Under the pieces are notes generated by a model, which was given only the letters and a program-made list of their open reading frames with translations, did no database searches and was not told the DNA's origin. The position numbers and the translations under genes are program-made. Below, in pieces: positions 27,724 through 37,701 of a stretch of DNA of 64,000 nt. Location: contig JAJRXX010000062.1 of NCBI GenBank assembly GCA_024276075.1, positions 124,001 to 188,000 of the forward strand. The letters run 5' to 3'. The first letter of the stretch is position 1, and each line of letters opens with the position of its first letter. Source of the DNA: Planctomycetota bacterium (GTDB lineage Bacteria > Planctomycetota > Phycisphaerae > Phycisphaerales > Phycisphaeraceae).

Positions 27724-27880
27724 CACAGCAGTATGACTAAAGCTGTGCGTCACTCAAAATATAGTTTGAGTTAATAAAAAATGACCCCAAGACGGTTGTA
27801 CGTCTTGAGGTCACTAGGAGGTCGGTAAGTTCCGACCCACGCCCGCGTCGTCACGGGACAGCAGCGACGCGGGTTTTTTT
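27724..27880 (+). ncRNA. Candidate small structured RNA
   Basis: Five stems in a row: CACAGC/GCTGTG (27724-27747), ACTCAAA-ATATAG-TTTGAGT (27752-27771), a 12-bp stem with one mismatch, TGACCCCAAGAC/GTCTTGAGGTCA (27782-27813), GGTCGG/CCGACC (27820-27837) and the terminator stem CCCGCGTCG/CGACGCGGG (27842-27873) followed by seven T. Both neighbouring genes run on the other strand, so this is not a leader or tail of either. No long frame exists. I cannot match it to 6S, SRP, tmRNA or RNase P RNA. A TTGACA occurs at 27553 but without a fitting -10 box. Confidence 0.5.
27842..27880 (+). terminator. Strong intrinsic terminator
   Basis: A perfect 9-bp stem CCCGCGTCG/CGACGCGGG with a 14-base loop followed directly by TTTTTTT (27874-27880). 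It is oriented on the plus strand, where no protein gene precedes it for over 1 kb, which supports a separate RNA. Confidence 0.8.
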
Positions 27881-28089
27881 ATCGGCATAATCGAGCACAA
27901 CATAAGAAATTACTTCTACAGGTACCGCAAACACAATGGTTTACAAGACCGAAGCGACGACATCTAGACCAGGTTATCCTGGAATATAAGATTCTGTTTT
28001 AAAACAGCTTACACGCACATGCGCGTGCATATGCACCTGTCATATTCCCCCCTGATTGGCCCATCGCCCCGATTGCGAAAAATGTAACG

Positions 28090-29709
28090 CTAATCTTCGT
28101 GTGAGCCGTTTTCTTGTGGCAAGTTCACCGTGATGACCTTCAACATTCCCGGCCGATGACGCAGCCTATTGAGCAACGACTCGGGCACCGGCGCATCGAC
28201 CTTGAGCACCATCAGCGCGGTGTCGTCGCGTCGGCTAATCGCCATGTCGGCGATATTTACCTGCGCTTCGCCTATCTCCGTACCCACCAAACCAACCATC
28301 CCGGGCATGTCCTGATTCAGGATCAGCAGCATCGCGCCTGCGGGGACTATATCCATGTGATAACCGTCGATCTCAACCACACGCGGGCGCATGTCGTGGT
28401 ACACACGTCCTACAATCCGGTGTGGCTGATCACCGCCTCGCACCTCGATCGCCAACTGTGGGCCTTCGAGCTTGCCCTCTTCGCTCGTGACGATGCGCAG
28501 CTTAATGCCTCGCTGTTCCGCTACGTGCTTGACGTTGACGATATTCAAAGGCACATCCATGTGGCTACCCAACACCCCGACTAATCCGACACGCTCAATC
28601 ATGCTCGCCGAGGACGCCAGCGCCTCGCCGCTGAGTTCAAACGTCACCTGTGCCACACCGGCTGTGATCATCGGGCTCATGAGGCACGCCATGCGTCGTG
28701 TCAATTGGACAAACCGCTCTTGGATGGGGTCGAGGTCCACGCGCAGGCCACCGGCGTTAACCGCGCCTTGGATACCCTCGCCACGCAGATATGTCAGCAG
28801 CGAAGCGGCGGCATCAACACTCACAGCACGCTGAGCCTCGACGGTGCTGGCGCCGAGGTGCGGGGTGACCAAGACACGCGGGTGGCTACGCAATGGGCTG
28901 TCAGCCTCCAACGGCTCAGTCTCGAATACGTCCAGTGCCGCGCCACCGCAGCGGCCCGTCTCCAGCGCCACCATCAATGCTTTCTCGTCGATGACCCCGC
29001 CACGCGAGGCGTTTACCACCATCACACCCTTGCGGCACAGCTCAAATGTTTGTCCGTTGAGCATGCCCCGGGTCTGATCGTTTAGCGGGACGTGAAACGT
29101 CAAGATATCCGCGTGGGGCAGCAGGTCCTCAGCTTTTTTGAACATCTTGACCCTGCCGTCCATCGCGGTGGCCGCGTTGAAAAACGGGTCATACGCGACG
29201 ACCCCCATGCCAAACGCCAACGCGCGCTCGGCGACAGCCTGACCAATGCGCCCAAAGCCGATCACTCCGAGCGTCTTGCCAGCGAGTTGGGTACCTTGAA
29301 ATTTTTGACGATCCCAGCCGCCCTGTGCCATCGTCTTGTACGCAGCACCGATATTCCTCGCCAGCGCCATCATCAGGGTAAACGCGTGCTCGGCTGTGGT
29401 GATCGTGCTGGCCTCCGCGGAGTTCATGACCAGGATGCCCTTGGCGGTCGCCGCTGTCAGGTCGATGTTGTCCACGCCCACACCGGCACGTGCGATCGCT
29501 TTGAGTCGACCAGGATTGGCCAAGACCTTGGCGGTCACCTGCGCACCGCTGCGCACGATCAACCCGTCGTACTGGCCCACAATCCCACTCAATTCGTCCT
29601 CGGTCAGGCCGGGCTTGCTCTCTAGTTCCGCGTCGGGCTGGGAACGCACGTAATCCAAGCCCTCTTGAGCGAGCTTGTCCGCAGCGAGAATCTTGAACTT
29701 GTCACCCAC
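28090..29709 (-). CDS. serA: D-3-phosphoglycerate dehydrogenase
   Basis: 539 residues from GTG 29709; AGGAG lies 14 bases upstream. The long, type I form: substrate and NAD domains (GLIVRSGAQVT, TLGVIGFGRIGQAVAERA, catalytic Arg in NASRGGVIDE, VLVTPHLGASTVEAQ with the catalytic His), an intervening regulatory domain (about 320-455) and a C-terminal ACT domain (MLLILNQDMPGMVGLVG). It opens serine synthesis from 3-phosphoglycerate and is usually feedback-inhibited through the ACT domain. It lies 35 bp after hemL and is probably co-transcribed. Confidence 0.97.
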   Translation of the reverse strand: MGDKFKILAADKLAQEGLDYVRSQPDAELESKPGLTEDELSGIVGQYDGLIVRSGAQVTAKVLANPGRLKAIARAGVGVDNIDLTAATAKGILVMNSAEASTITTAEHAFTLMMALARNIGAAYKTMAQGGWDRQKFQGTQLAGKTLGVIGFGRIGQAVAERALAFGMGVVAYDPFFNAATAMDGRVKMFKKAEDLLPHADILTFHVPLNDQTRGMLNGQTFELCRKGVMVVNASRGGVIDEKALMVALETGRCGGAALDVFETEPLEADSPLRSHPRVLVTPHLGASTVEAQRAVSVDAAASLLTYLRGEGIQGAVNAGGLRVDLDPIQERFVQLTRRMACLMSPMITAGVAQVTFELSGEALASSASMIERVGLVGVLGSHMDVPLNIVNVKHVAEQRGIKLRIVTSEEGKLEGPQLAIEVRGGDQPHRIVGRVYHDMRPRVVEIDGYHMDIVPAGAMLLILNQDMPGMVGLVGTEIGEAQVNIADMAISRRDDTALMVLKVDAPVPESLLNRLRHRPGMLKVITVNLPQENGSHED

Positions 29710-29744
29710 GGTTATTTTGCACTCCTATTGATCTAACTATTTGA

Positions 29745-31061
29745 TTAATGGCCGGCCAAAACTTCAAAAGCCTGGCTCGCAGCTTCTATGGTCTGGTCGA
29801 TACAACCCGGGTCGTGGGCTGTGCTAACGAACCACGTCTCGTACTGGCTGGGCGGGATGACAACACCCCGATCCAGCAGACCTCTAAAGAAAGCCCCAAA
29901 CGCCCCGGTATCGCACCGCAACGCCTGCTCGTAATTCTCGACCGGCGCGTCCGTGAAGAAGCAACACACCATCGACCCCACATGCGAGCACCGCACCGGC
30001 ACCCCCGCCGCGATCGCGCCGGCCTCGAGACCGCCTACCAACGCCGCTCCCGCCTGCTCGAGCACGTCGTAGACACCCGGCTCTTGCAGCGCTTCGAGCG
30101 TGGCGATCCCCGCCGCCATCGCCAATGGATTCCCGCTCAGTGTGCCCGCCTGATACACAGGCCCCTGAGGCGAAACTTGTTGCATCAAATCCGCCCGCCC
30201 ACCGTATGCCGCACACGGCAGCCCCCCGCCGATGACCTTACCCAGGCACGTCAGGTCCGGCTTGACCCCGTACAACAACTGCGCACCGCCATACGCCACG
30301 CGGAAACCGGTCATCACCTCGTCGAAAATCAAGACCGCCCCGTGTTCATCGCACAGTTGTCGTAACTCCTGGAGGAACCCCTCCCGCGGCAAGACGCAGC
30401 CCATGTTCCCAGCAATCGGCTCGACAATCACCGCAGCGACGGCATCGGCGTGTTGGGCAAACAACGCCCCAACGGCTTGTTCGTCGTTGTACGGCGCCAG
30501 CAGTGTGTGCTGCGTCACCGACGACGGCACGCCCGGGGAACTGGGCACACCCAAGGTCGTGGCGCCGCTGCCAGCCTCGACGAGCAAGCCGTCGCTGTGG
30601 CCGTGGTAGCAACCGGTGAACTTGATCACCTTGTCACGCCTTGTAGCCGCCCGTGCGAGCCGAATGGCACTCATCGTCGCTTCCGTGCCGCTGTTGACGA
30701 ACCGCACGCGTTCGATCGACGCGACAGCTTCGATGATCATCCCCGCCAGAGTCGATTCCGCTTTGGTGGGCATGCCGAAGCTGATACCCTTCGACGCCGC
30801 CTTGTTCACCGCCGCCAGCACCCGGTCGTCGGTATGGCCCAAGATCAGCGGGCCGTACCCGCAGACGTAGTCGATATATGGGTTCCCGTCCACGTCAGTG
30901 ACGCGGGCACCGCTACCCTTCCGCACCACGATCGGGTCGCGTCCGACGGCCTTATAGGCACGCACGGGGGAGTTGACCCCGCCGGGCATTAGCTGCTGCG
31001 CCTGCTCGAAAACGAGGTGTGAACGGGCGTAACGATCTTGGGCTGTATCGAGCGTTTTCAT
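29745..31061 (-). CDS. hemL: Glutamate-1-semialdehyde 2,1-aminomutase
   Basis: 438 residues. PLP enzyme of the C5 route to haem; converts glutamate-1-semialdehyde to 5-aminolevulinate. Visible landmarks: PGGVNSPVRAYKAVG, VRFVNSGTEATMSAIRLARA, FTGCYHGHSDGLLVEAGSG, LIFDEVMTGFRVAYGG and the PLP lysine in LGKVIGGGLPCAAYGG. First gene of a hemL-serA unit. Divergent from rpsO, with about 140 bp between the starts. Confidence 0.97.
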   Translation of the reverse strand: MKTLDTAQDRYARSHLVFEQAQQLMPGGVNSPVRAYKAVGRDPIVVRKGSGARVTDVDGNPYIDYVCGYGPLILGHTDDRVLAAVNKAASKGISFGMPTKAESTLAGMIIEAVASIERVRFVNSGTEATMSAIRLARAATRRDKVIKFTGCYHGHSDGLLVEAGSGATTLGVPSSPGVPSSVTQHTLLAPYNDEQAVGALFAQHADAVAAVIVEPIAGNMGCVLPREGFLQELRQLCDEHGAVLIFDEVMTGFRVAYGGAQLLYGVKPDLTCLGKVIGGGLPCAAYGGRADLMQQVSPQGPVYQAGTLSGNPLAMAAGIATLEALQEPGVYDVLEQAGAALVGGLEAGAIAAGVPVRCSHVGSMVCCFFTDAPVENYEQALRCDTGAFGAFFRGLLDRGVVIPPSQYETWFVSTAHDPGCIDQTIEAASQAFEVLAGH

Positions 31062-31201
31062 GAATTCGCCAGTGTATCACGAGGCCGCGGAGCCCGCCTG
31101 TTGCCATCCGCGTTGGGCTTCGGTAGAATCTGCTACGAATTTCGGGCACCGAATTAACTGTTTTAAATTAACTATTTTATAAGATAGTACGGCTTCACAA
31201 G

Positions 31202-31471
31202 ATGGCACTGATCGCAGAACAAAAAACACAACTGATTACCGAGTACCGCTGCGACGATTCGGACACCGGCTCGCCACAGGTCCAGATCGCTCTGCTGACC
31301 AAGCGGATATCTGGGCTCACCGACCACCTACGCACCCACAAGCACGACCATGCCTCGAGGCGAGGTCTGCTGATGATGGTTAGCAAGCGCAACCGCCTGC
31401 TGAGCTATCTGTCCCGGAAAGACCGTCCGGGGTACCAGACGCTCATTGGACGGTTGGGACTCAGAAAGTAA
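31202..31471 (+). CDS. rpsO: 30S ribosomal protein S15
   Basis: 89 residues, the standard length. Contains the family signature [37 protein letters not shown] in two parts and ends with the typical LIGRLGLRK. It binds 16S rRNA helix 20-22 in the central domain. The gene precedes pnp as in many bacteria. An AT-rich leader with TTTTATAAG lies directly upstream; a clear ribosome binding site is lacking. Confidence 0.98.
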   Translation: MALIAEQKTQLITEYRCDDSDTGSPQVQIALLTKRISGLTDHLRTHKHDHASRRGLLMMVSKRNRLLSYLSRKDRPGYQTLIGRLGLRK

Positions 31472-31510
31472 ACGTCAAGCCCTTCTGCTCGCGATCTCTT
31501 GATCGTTAAG

Positions 31511-31594
31511 GGAGAAAGTGCAGACGGCAGTGGGCTCAACGCATACCGCCCGGCGCGGTCCTGTGCGTTCAGCCTTCTGTCATCTGCTTTTCTC
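31511..31594 (+). promoter_or_regulatory. Long rpsO-pnp intergenic hairpin
   Basis: GAGAAA and GCAGA on the left (from 31512) pair with TCTGC and TTTCTC on the right (to 31594); further in, CAG/CTG, GGCT/AGCC and AACGCA/TGCGTT pair around a loop of about 18 bases. The stem is interrupted only by small mismatches. In E. coli a similar stem between these two genes is cut by RNase III and is the basis of pnp autocontrol. Confidence 0.65.
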
Positions 31595-31707
31595 GCAGAA
31601 TGGGCCTAATCCATAACGGCTCGGCTCTCACGCCGACCACGACCCTGGCCCTAAGCTCGTAATAACCACGACTTCTTAAAACGGGCTAAACAAAGAGGAA
31701 TTGCAGC

Positions 31708-33855
<2,148 letters not shown>

Positions 33856-33914
33856 GCGATTGATCAGGCCAGCACTCGTAACGCGCAAGCGTCGTCGGGT
33901 ATCCTGTTAGATTA

Positions 33915-34814
33915 ATGAGCCTGTACTGGTTTTTTATTGGTTTGGGCACGGGTGTCTTGTTAGCTGTCCCGGTGGCGCTGGTCGCAATCATCCGCGCCAC
34001 GCAACGCACGCGGGCACTGGAGCGTCGCGCCCGGGCGTCGGGGCGATTGGCGGAATTGGGTACGCTCACCGGCGGGCTGGCGCACGAGATCAAGAACCCG
34101 CTCTCGACCATCGGGCTCAACATCGGCCTGCTCCAAGAGGACCTGCGGGCAATCGGTCAGCAGACACAACCGCAGCCGGACGTGCACGAACAGGTCGGCA
34201 GGACGATACGGCGATTTGACTCACTGTCTCGCGAGACCGATCGTCTCCGCGACATCCTCGAAGACTTCCTGCGATTTGCCGGCCGGGTCAAGCTCCACCG
34301 CGTCGAGACCGACGCCAATACACTTGTGGACGAGCTTGTCGATTTCTTCAGCCCCGAAGCCCAAGCCAGCGGCATCCGCATCCGTACCCAGACCCTGGCT
34401 CACCCCGCCACGATCTGGGCCGACACCAACCTGCTCAAACAGGCGCTGCTGAACATCCTGATCAACGCCGCGCAGGCTATGACCGACGCCCACCAATCGG
34501 GCCGACCCCACGGGGGTTGCAATGAGTTGTTTATCCGCACCGAACGCTCACGCGCTCACGGCCAAGACGAGATCAACATCCACATCACCGACACCGGACC
34601 CGGGATCGCCCCGGACAGGCTCGAAAAAATATTCCACCCGTACTTCTCGTCCAAGAAAGGCGGCACCGGCTTGGGCCTGCCCACCGCACGCAGGCTCGTC
34701 GAGGAGCACGGTGGCAGCCTGACCGTGCATTCGGAGCCGGGCCGCGGCACCGACTTCGTCGTCGCATTGCCCACCGAAAAACCAACCGATGCCGACCCCG
34801 ATTCGGATACGTGA
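33915..34814 (+). CDS. Membrane-anchored sensor histidine kinase
   Basis: 299 residues. One N-terminal membrane helix (WFFIGLGTGVLLAVPVALVAI), then HisKA with His57 in LTGGLAHEIKNPLSTIG, and a HATPase domain with the N box LLNILINAAQAM, G1 DTGPGI, F box FHPYFSSKKGGTGLGL (G2) and VHSEPGRGTDFVVALP. No sensor domain of note, so it may be driven by a partner. It starts 59 bp after pnp and may share its transcript. No response regulator is adjacent; it is of the NtrB-like type (HEIKNPL). Confidence 0.9.
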   Translation: MSLYWFFIGLGTGVLLAVPVALVAIIRATQRTRALERRARASGRLAELGTLTGGLAHEIKNPLSTIGLNIGLLQEDLRAIGQQTQPQPDVHEQVGRTIRRFDSLSRETDRLRDILEDFLRFAGRVKLHRVETDANTLVDELVDFFSPEAQASGIRIRTQTLAHPATIWADTNLLKQALLNILINAAQAMTDAHQSGRPHGGCNELFIRTERSRAHGQDEINIHITDTGPGIAPDRLEKIFHPYFSSKKGGTGLGLPTARRLVEEHGGSLTVHSEPGRGTDFVVALPTEKPTDADPDSDT

Positions 34815-34835
34815 CCCACGCCGCTTTTAAACTAT

Positions 34836-34961
34836 TAGAGCACTTGGCGTAATTAATCTCCATTGACCGGGTGGCACGGCTTGCTTGCAAGCCGTGAAAT
34901 ACAGATGTTTGTTACACCTGCGGTCCAATCAAGATGGCGAATATTGACGCCAGTTGCTCTA
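34836..34961. mobile_element. Family B MITE-like element, copy B2
   Basis: 126 bp, same length and almost the same sequence as B1: TAGAGCACTTGGCGTAATTAA at the left, GACGCCAGTTGCTCTA at the right, core palindrome CACGGCTTGCTTGCAAGCCG. The right-hand CTA (34959-34961) is the complement of the TAG stop of the MBL hydrolase gene. Confidence 0.9.
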
Positions 34962-35672
34962 ACCCTGTACAAACGGGTTGTGTAGCCGCTCCTGGCCGAT
35001 CGTCGTGGACGGCCCGTGCCCGCAGTGCACGCGCGTCTCGTCGGGCAACGTGTATAGCTGTGTGCGGATACTGTTGAATAGCGTCGCCTGATCCGAGGTG
35101 GGGAAGTCGCACCTGCCGATGCTGCCCGAAAACAGGGCGTCGCCAACGAGCACCAAATTGGCGTCGGCTTGATACAGCGATATCCCTCCCGGGCTGTGGC
35201 CGGGCATGTGACGCACCTCAAATACACAACCGTCCAACGCCAACTTCTGACCATGCGTGAGCGTGGCCGTCGCCTCCGGAGCAATGACCGCTTCGGGTAG
35301 CACAATCGAAAGGTTCAACGCCGCGTCCGTCAGAAACTCCCGCTCTGCTTCGTGAACGACAATCGGCACCCTCGGCCAAACCGATCGCACCGCGTGCAGG
35401 CCCGCGATGTGGTCCACGTGCGCGTGTGTCAGGATCACCTGTTCGAGCTGCAGCCCGCGCGATTGGACGAACTCGATCATCGGCTCGGGCGCATATCCGG
35501 CATCGATAATCCAGCAGCGCCCGCCGGCATATTCCCCACGCTCTGATTCGGATTCGCCAGCGTCGTCCTCGCGATCCGCACCCGTAGCCAAAATAGGGTC
35601 CACGTACACGACGTAGCAATTGGTTTGCCATTCGCCCAGTGTGTATCGCCTGACGTGAAGCCGATTGACCAT
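34959..35672 (-). CDS. Metallo-beta-lactamase-fold hydrolase (glyoxalase II-like)
   Basis: 237 residues. Zinc ligands are all visible: LTHAHVDHIAG (His-x-His-x-Asp-His), HMPGHSPGGISLY, the bridging Asp in LVLVGDALFSGSIGR and a last His in RVHCGHGPSTTIGQE. An insert of about 25 acidic residues (DREDDAGESESERGEY) sits in the N-terminal beta layer. Close to the small glyoxalase II/persulfide dioxygenase-like hydrolases; substrate not defined. Its stop is the TAG formed by the end of element B2. It is the last gene of mrdA-rodA-rsmG-MBL, 16 bp after rsmG. Confidence 0.88.
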   Translation of the reverse strand: MVNRLHVRRYTLGEWQTNCYVVYVDPILATGADREDDAGESESERGEYAGGRCWIIDAGYAPEPMIEFVQSRGLQLEQVILTHAHVDHIAGLHAVRSVWPRVPIVVHEAEREFLTDAALNLSIVLPEAVIAPEATATLTHGQKLALDGCVFEVRHMPGHSPGGISLYQADANLVLVGDALFSGSIGRCDFPTSDQATLFNSIRTQLYTLPDETRVHCGHGPSTTIGQERLHNPFVQG

Positions 35673-35688
35673 TTTCTTAGCACCTATT

Positions 35689-36417
35689 TCAAAGCGGCGA
35701 CTGCTGGGGTATCCCCAGCCCCCGCGGATACGCCTTCGGGGTCACACGGTCTTTTTCCACGCTGACGATCACCGCGTCCTGCTCGTCGGCCGACAGGTAC
35801 GCGTCCATCACCTGTACCTGCCCCGCACCCAGCAGCGTCATCGCGTCGCCCGCTTCGTCTAGTTCTTGCTCGACCGTAGAGCCCTTGATCGTCATCACCC
35901 GTCCGCCGACGCGCACCAGGGGCAGCGTGTATTCCAAAATACGCCTCATCGGCCCCACGCCTCGGCACACCGCAACATCGTAACGCTGGCGGTGCTGACC
36001 GTCCTGACCCACCGTCTCGGCCCGCTGATGGACCACCCGCACCGTGCTAAGACCCAATTGGGTTGCGCAATGTTTGAGAAATTTCGCCTTCTTACCACGC
36101 GCTTCGAGCAGCGTGACGCGCAGACTCGGCACCGCGATCGCAATGGGGATGCCCGGCACGCCGCCGCCCGATCCGACGTCGATCAGCGATCCACCCGCGG
36201 GCAGTTGCGCCAGTTCAGGTACCAGTGTCAGGCTGTCGAGGATCAACCGCCGCCACGCCTGGGCCCGGTCACGCACAGCGGTCAGGTTAAATTTCTGATT
36301 CTCAGTGAGCAGAAGGTCGAGGTACGCCCCGAGACGAGAGACCAATTCGTCGTCGCAGGTGAGCCCTAGTGATTGTAAACCTTGGCCCACAAACTCGGGC
36401 ACGCTTTGTTCATCCAT
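35689..36417 (-). CDS. rsmG: 16S rRNA m7G527 methyltransferase RsmG
   Basis: 242 residues from ATG 36417; a GTG at 36465 overlapping the rodA stop as GTGA is an alternative and would add 16 residues. Landmarks: NQKFNLTAVRD, LIDVGSGGGVPGIPIAIAVP (SAM loop), LLEARGKKAKFLKH and CRGVGPMRRILEYTLPLVRVGG. It methylates G527 in 16S rRNA; loss gives low-level streptomycin resistance in other bacteria. The C-terminus carries the usual SAM-fold end with YPRGLGIPQQSPL. The gene is not next to gidA or parAB as in many bacteria but follows the cell-wall pair mrdA-rodA. Confidence 0.94.
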   Translation of the reverse strand: MDEQSVPEFVGQGLQSLGLTCDDELVSRLGAYLDLLLTENQKFNLTAVRDRAQAWRRLILDSLTLVPELAQLPAGGSLIDVGSGGGVPGIPIAIAVPSLRVTLLEARGKKAKFLKHCATQLGLSTVRVVHQRAETVGQDGQHRQRYDVAVCRGVGPMRRILEYTLPLVRVGGRVMTIKGSTVEQELDEAGDAMTLLGAGQVQVMDAYLSADEQDAVIVSVEKDRVTPKAYPRGLGIPQQSPL

Positions 36418-36461
36418 GACATACTCATTTAATCGTACGGTACTTTGGCTGTCTTCTCGGC

Positions 36462-37658
36462 TCACGTGGCTACACCCATCCGGTCAAACTCAAACGCTGG
36501 CCTCGCGAGCATCACGGGCGTGCGCGACGCGAAATTCAACACCAACCCCACCATGATGTACGCCGCCAAGAGGCTCGACCCGCCATACGACACAAACGGC
36601 AGTGTGATTCCCGTCACGGGCAGCAACCCCAGCGTCATGCCCATGTTGATCACCGCTTGGCTAAATAATAACCCCGCAAACCCCACCGTCGCCAAGCGTA
36701 CAAACGGGTCTTTCTTCCCGCCCGCGACCAGCAGCAGCGACACCACCAGCACCACATACAGCCCGACGACGACCGAGCCGCCAAGCAAGCCCCAGCGGTT
36801 CATGATCACCGCGAAGATCATGTCGTTGTGATTTTCGGGTAGCCGATTGAGCCGAACGACCACTTCTGATTGATCGGTTCCGTACCCGCTCACACCGCCG
36901 GCGCCCGCCAGCGTCATGGCCTTGTCCTGTTGATAACCAGTCTGCTTGATGTACCGGTTATCGCCCTGCACACGGCTAACCATCGCGATGATACGTTGTC
37001 GCTGATGTGCCTTGAGAAGCTGCATTGAGTCGGGCAGGGTGTAGATCACCACCACGTTCATCACGACAGCGATGACAGCAAGCCCCACCAGGATACTTAG
37101 GTGCTTTAGCCGAGCACCCGCCGCGACCAGCATCACGAACAGGGCTGGCACAAAGATCAACGCTGTGCCCAGATCGGGTTGATTGAGGATCAGCAAAACG
37201 GGAATAAACATCAACCCAAACGGCACGAGCAACCCGCCCAGCGTCCGGTAGCTGCGCCGGTACCGCAGGTACAACGCCAGCGCCAAGACGAATATCGTTT
37301 TGGCCACCTCCGACGGCTGGAACATCATAAAGTGCAGGTTAATCCAACACGTAGCGCCGTTACGCACCGGCACGACCGACCGCGGCACCCCGGGCACGAG
37401 CAGCAACACCAGCAACGCCAGCGTCACCCACATCGTCGGCCCGACTACCTTGGCAATCAGCTTCGGGTGCGGCAGCACCACGGCGCCCGCGACCAGCAGC
37501 GAGATCACCAGCCACTTGAGTTGTATCGCTCCATAAACAGGGCGCACACCCTCGATCGCTGCGATCCCCAGGCCCGACAACGCCAACACCGACCCCAACA
37601 CAAGCCACGCCGGCTGCGGCCGACACAAATGACGGATTTGCCCAGGTAATAGCATCAT
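36462..37658 (-). CDS. rodA: Cell-elongation SEDS glycosyltransferase RodA
   Basis: 398 residues from ATG 37658 (GTG 37664 also possible). About ten membrane helices. SEDS features: RNGATCWINLHFMMFQPSEVAKTIFVLALA (in two parts) with the conserved Pro-Ser-Glu, LNQPDLGTALIFVPALF, the catalytic Asp in QPDLG, and GLLPVTGITLPFVSYGGSSLL. RodA polymerises glycan strands with its partner PBP2, whose gene lies just upstream, 43 bp away. With mrdA and uppS this argues for a peptidoglycan wall. RodA rather than FtsW because of the mrdA partner. Confidence 0.93.
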   Translation of the reverse strand: MMLLPGQIRHLCRPQPAWLVLGSVLALSGLGIAAIEGVRPVYGAIQLKWLVISLLVAGAVVLPHPKLIAKVVGPTMWVTLALLVLLLVPGVPRSVVPVRNGATCWINLHFMMFQPSEVAKTIFVLALALYLRYRRSYRTLGGLLVPFGLMFIPVLLILNQPDLGTALIFVPALFVMLVAAGARLKHLSILVGLAVIAVVMNVVVIYTLPDSMQLLKAHQRQRIIAMVSRVQGDNRYIKQTGYQQDKAMTLAGAGGVSGYGTDQSEVVVRLNRLPENHNDMIFAVIMNRWGLLGGSVVVGLYVVLVVSLLLVAGGKKDPFVRLATVGFAGLLFSQAVINMGMTLGLLPVTGITLPFVSYGGSSLLAAYIMVGLVLNFASRTPVMLARPAFEFDRMGVAT

Positions 37659-37701
37659 GCCCACGCGCCACGGTATTCAAAGATTACGTATCGATCTGTT
37701 T

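Larger units (their letters stand above)
27356..28089 (+). other. 734-bp intergenic region with hairpin-rich transcript candidate
   Basis: No gene recognised. The left half is AT-rich and featureless apart from a five-codon frame at 27694-27711 behind GAAGGGTGGAG. The stretch 27724-27880 is a chain of hairpins ending in a strong terminator (listed separately). From 27900 to 28089 there is only a purine/pyrimidine mix with GCACATGCGCGTGCATATGC near 28013. Confidence 0.6.

Noticed and set aside
27724-27880. Identification of the hairpin RNA as 6S, SRP or tmRNA
   Set aside because: None of the conserved landmarks of these RNAs (SRP GGAA tetraloop domain, tRNA-like ends, 6S bubble) could be seen.
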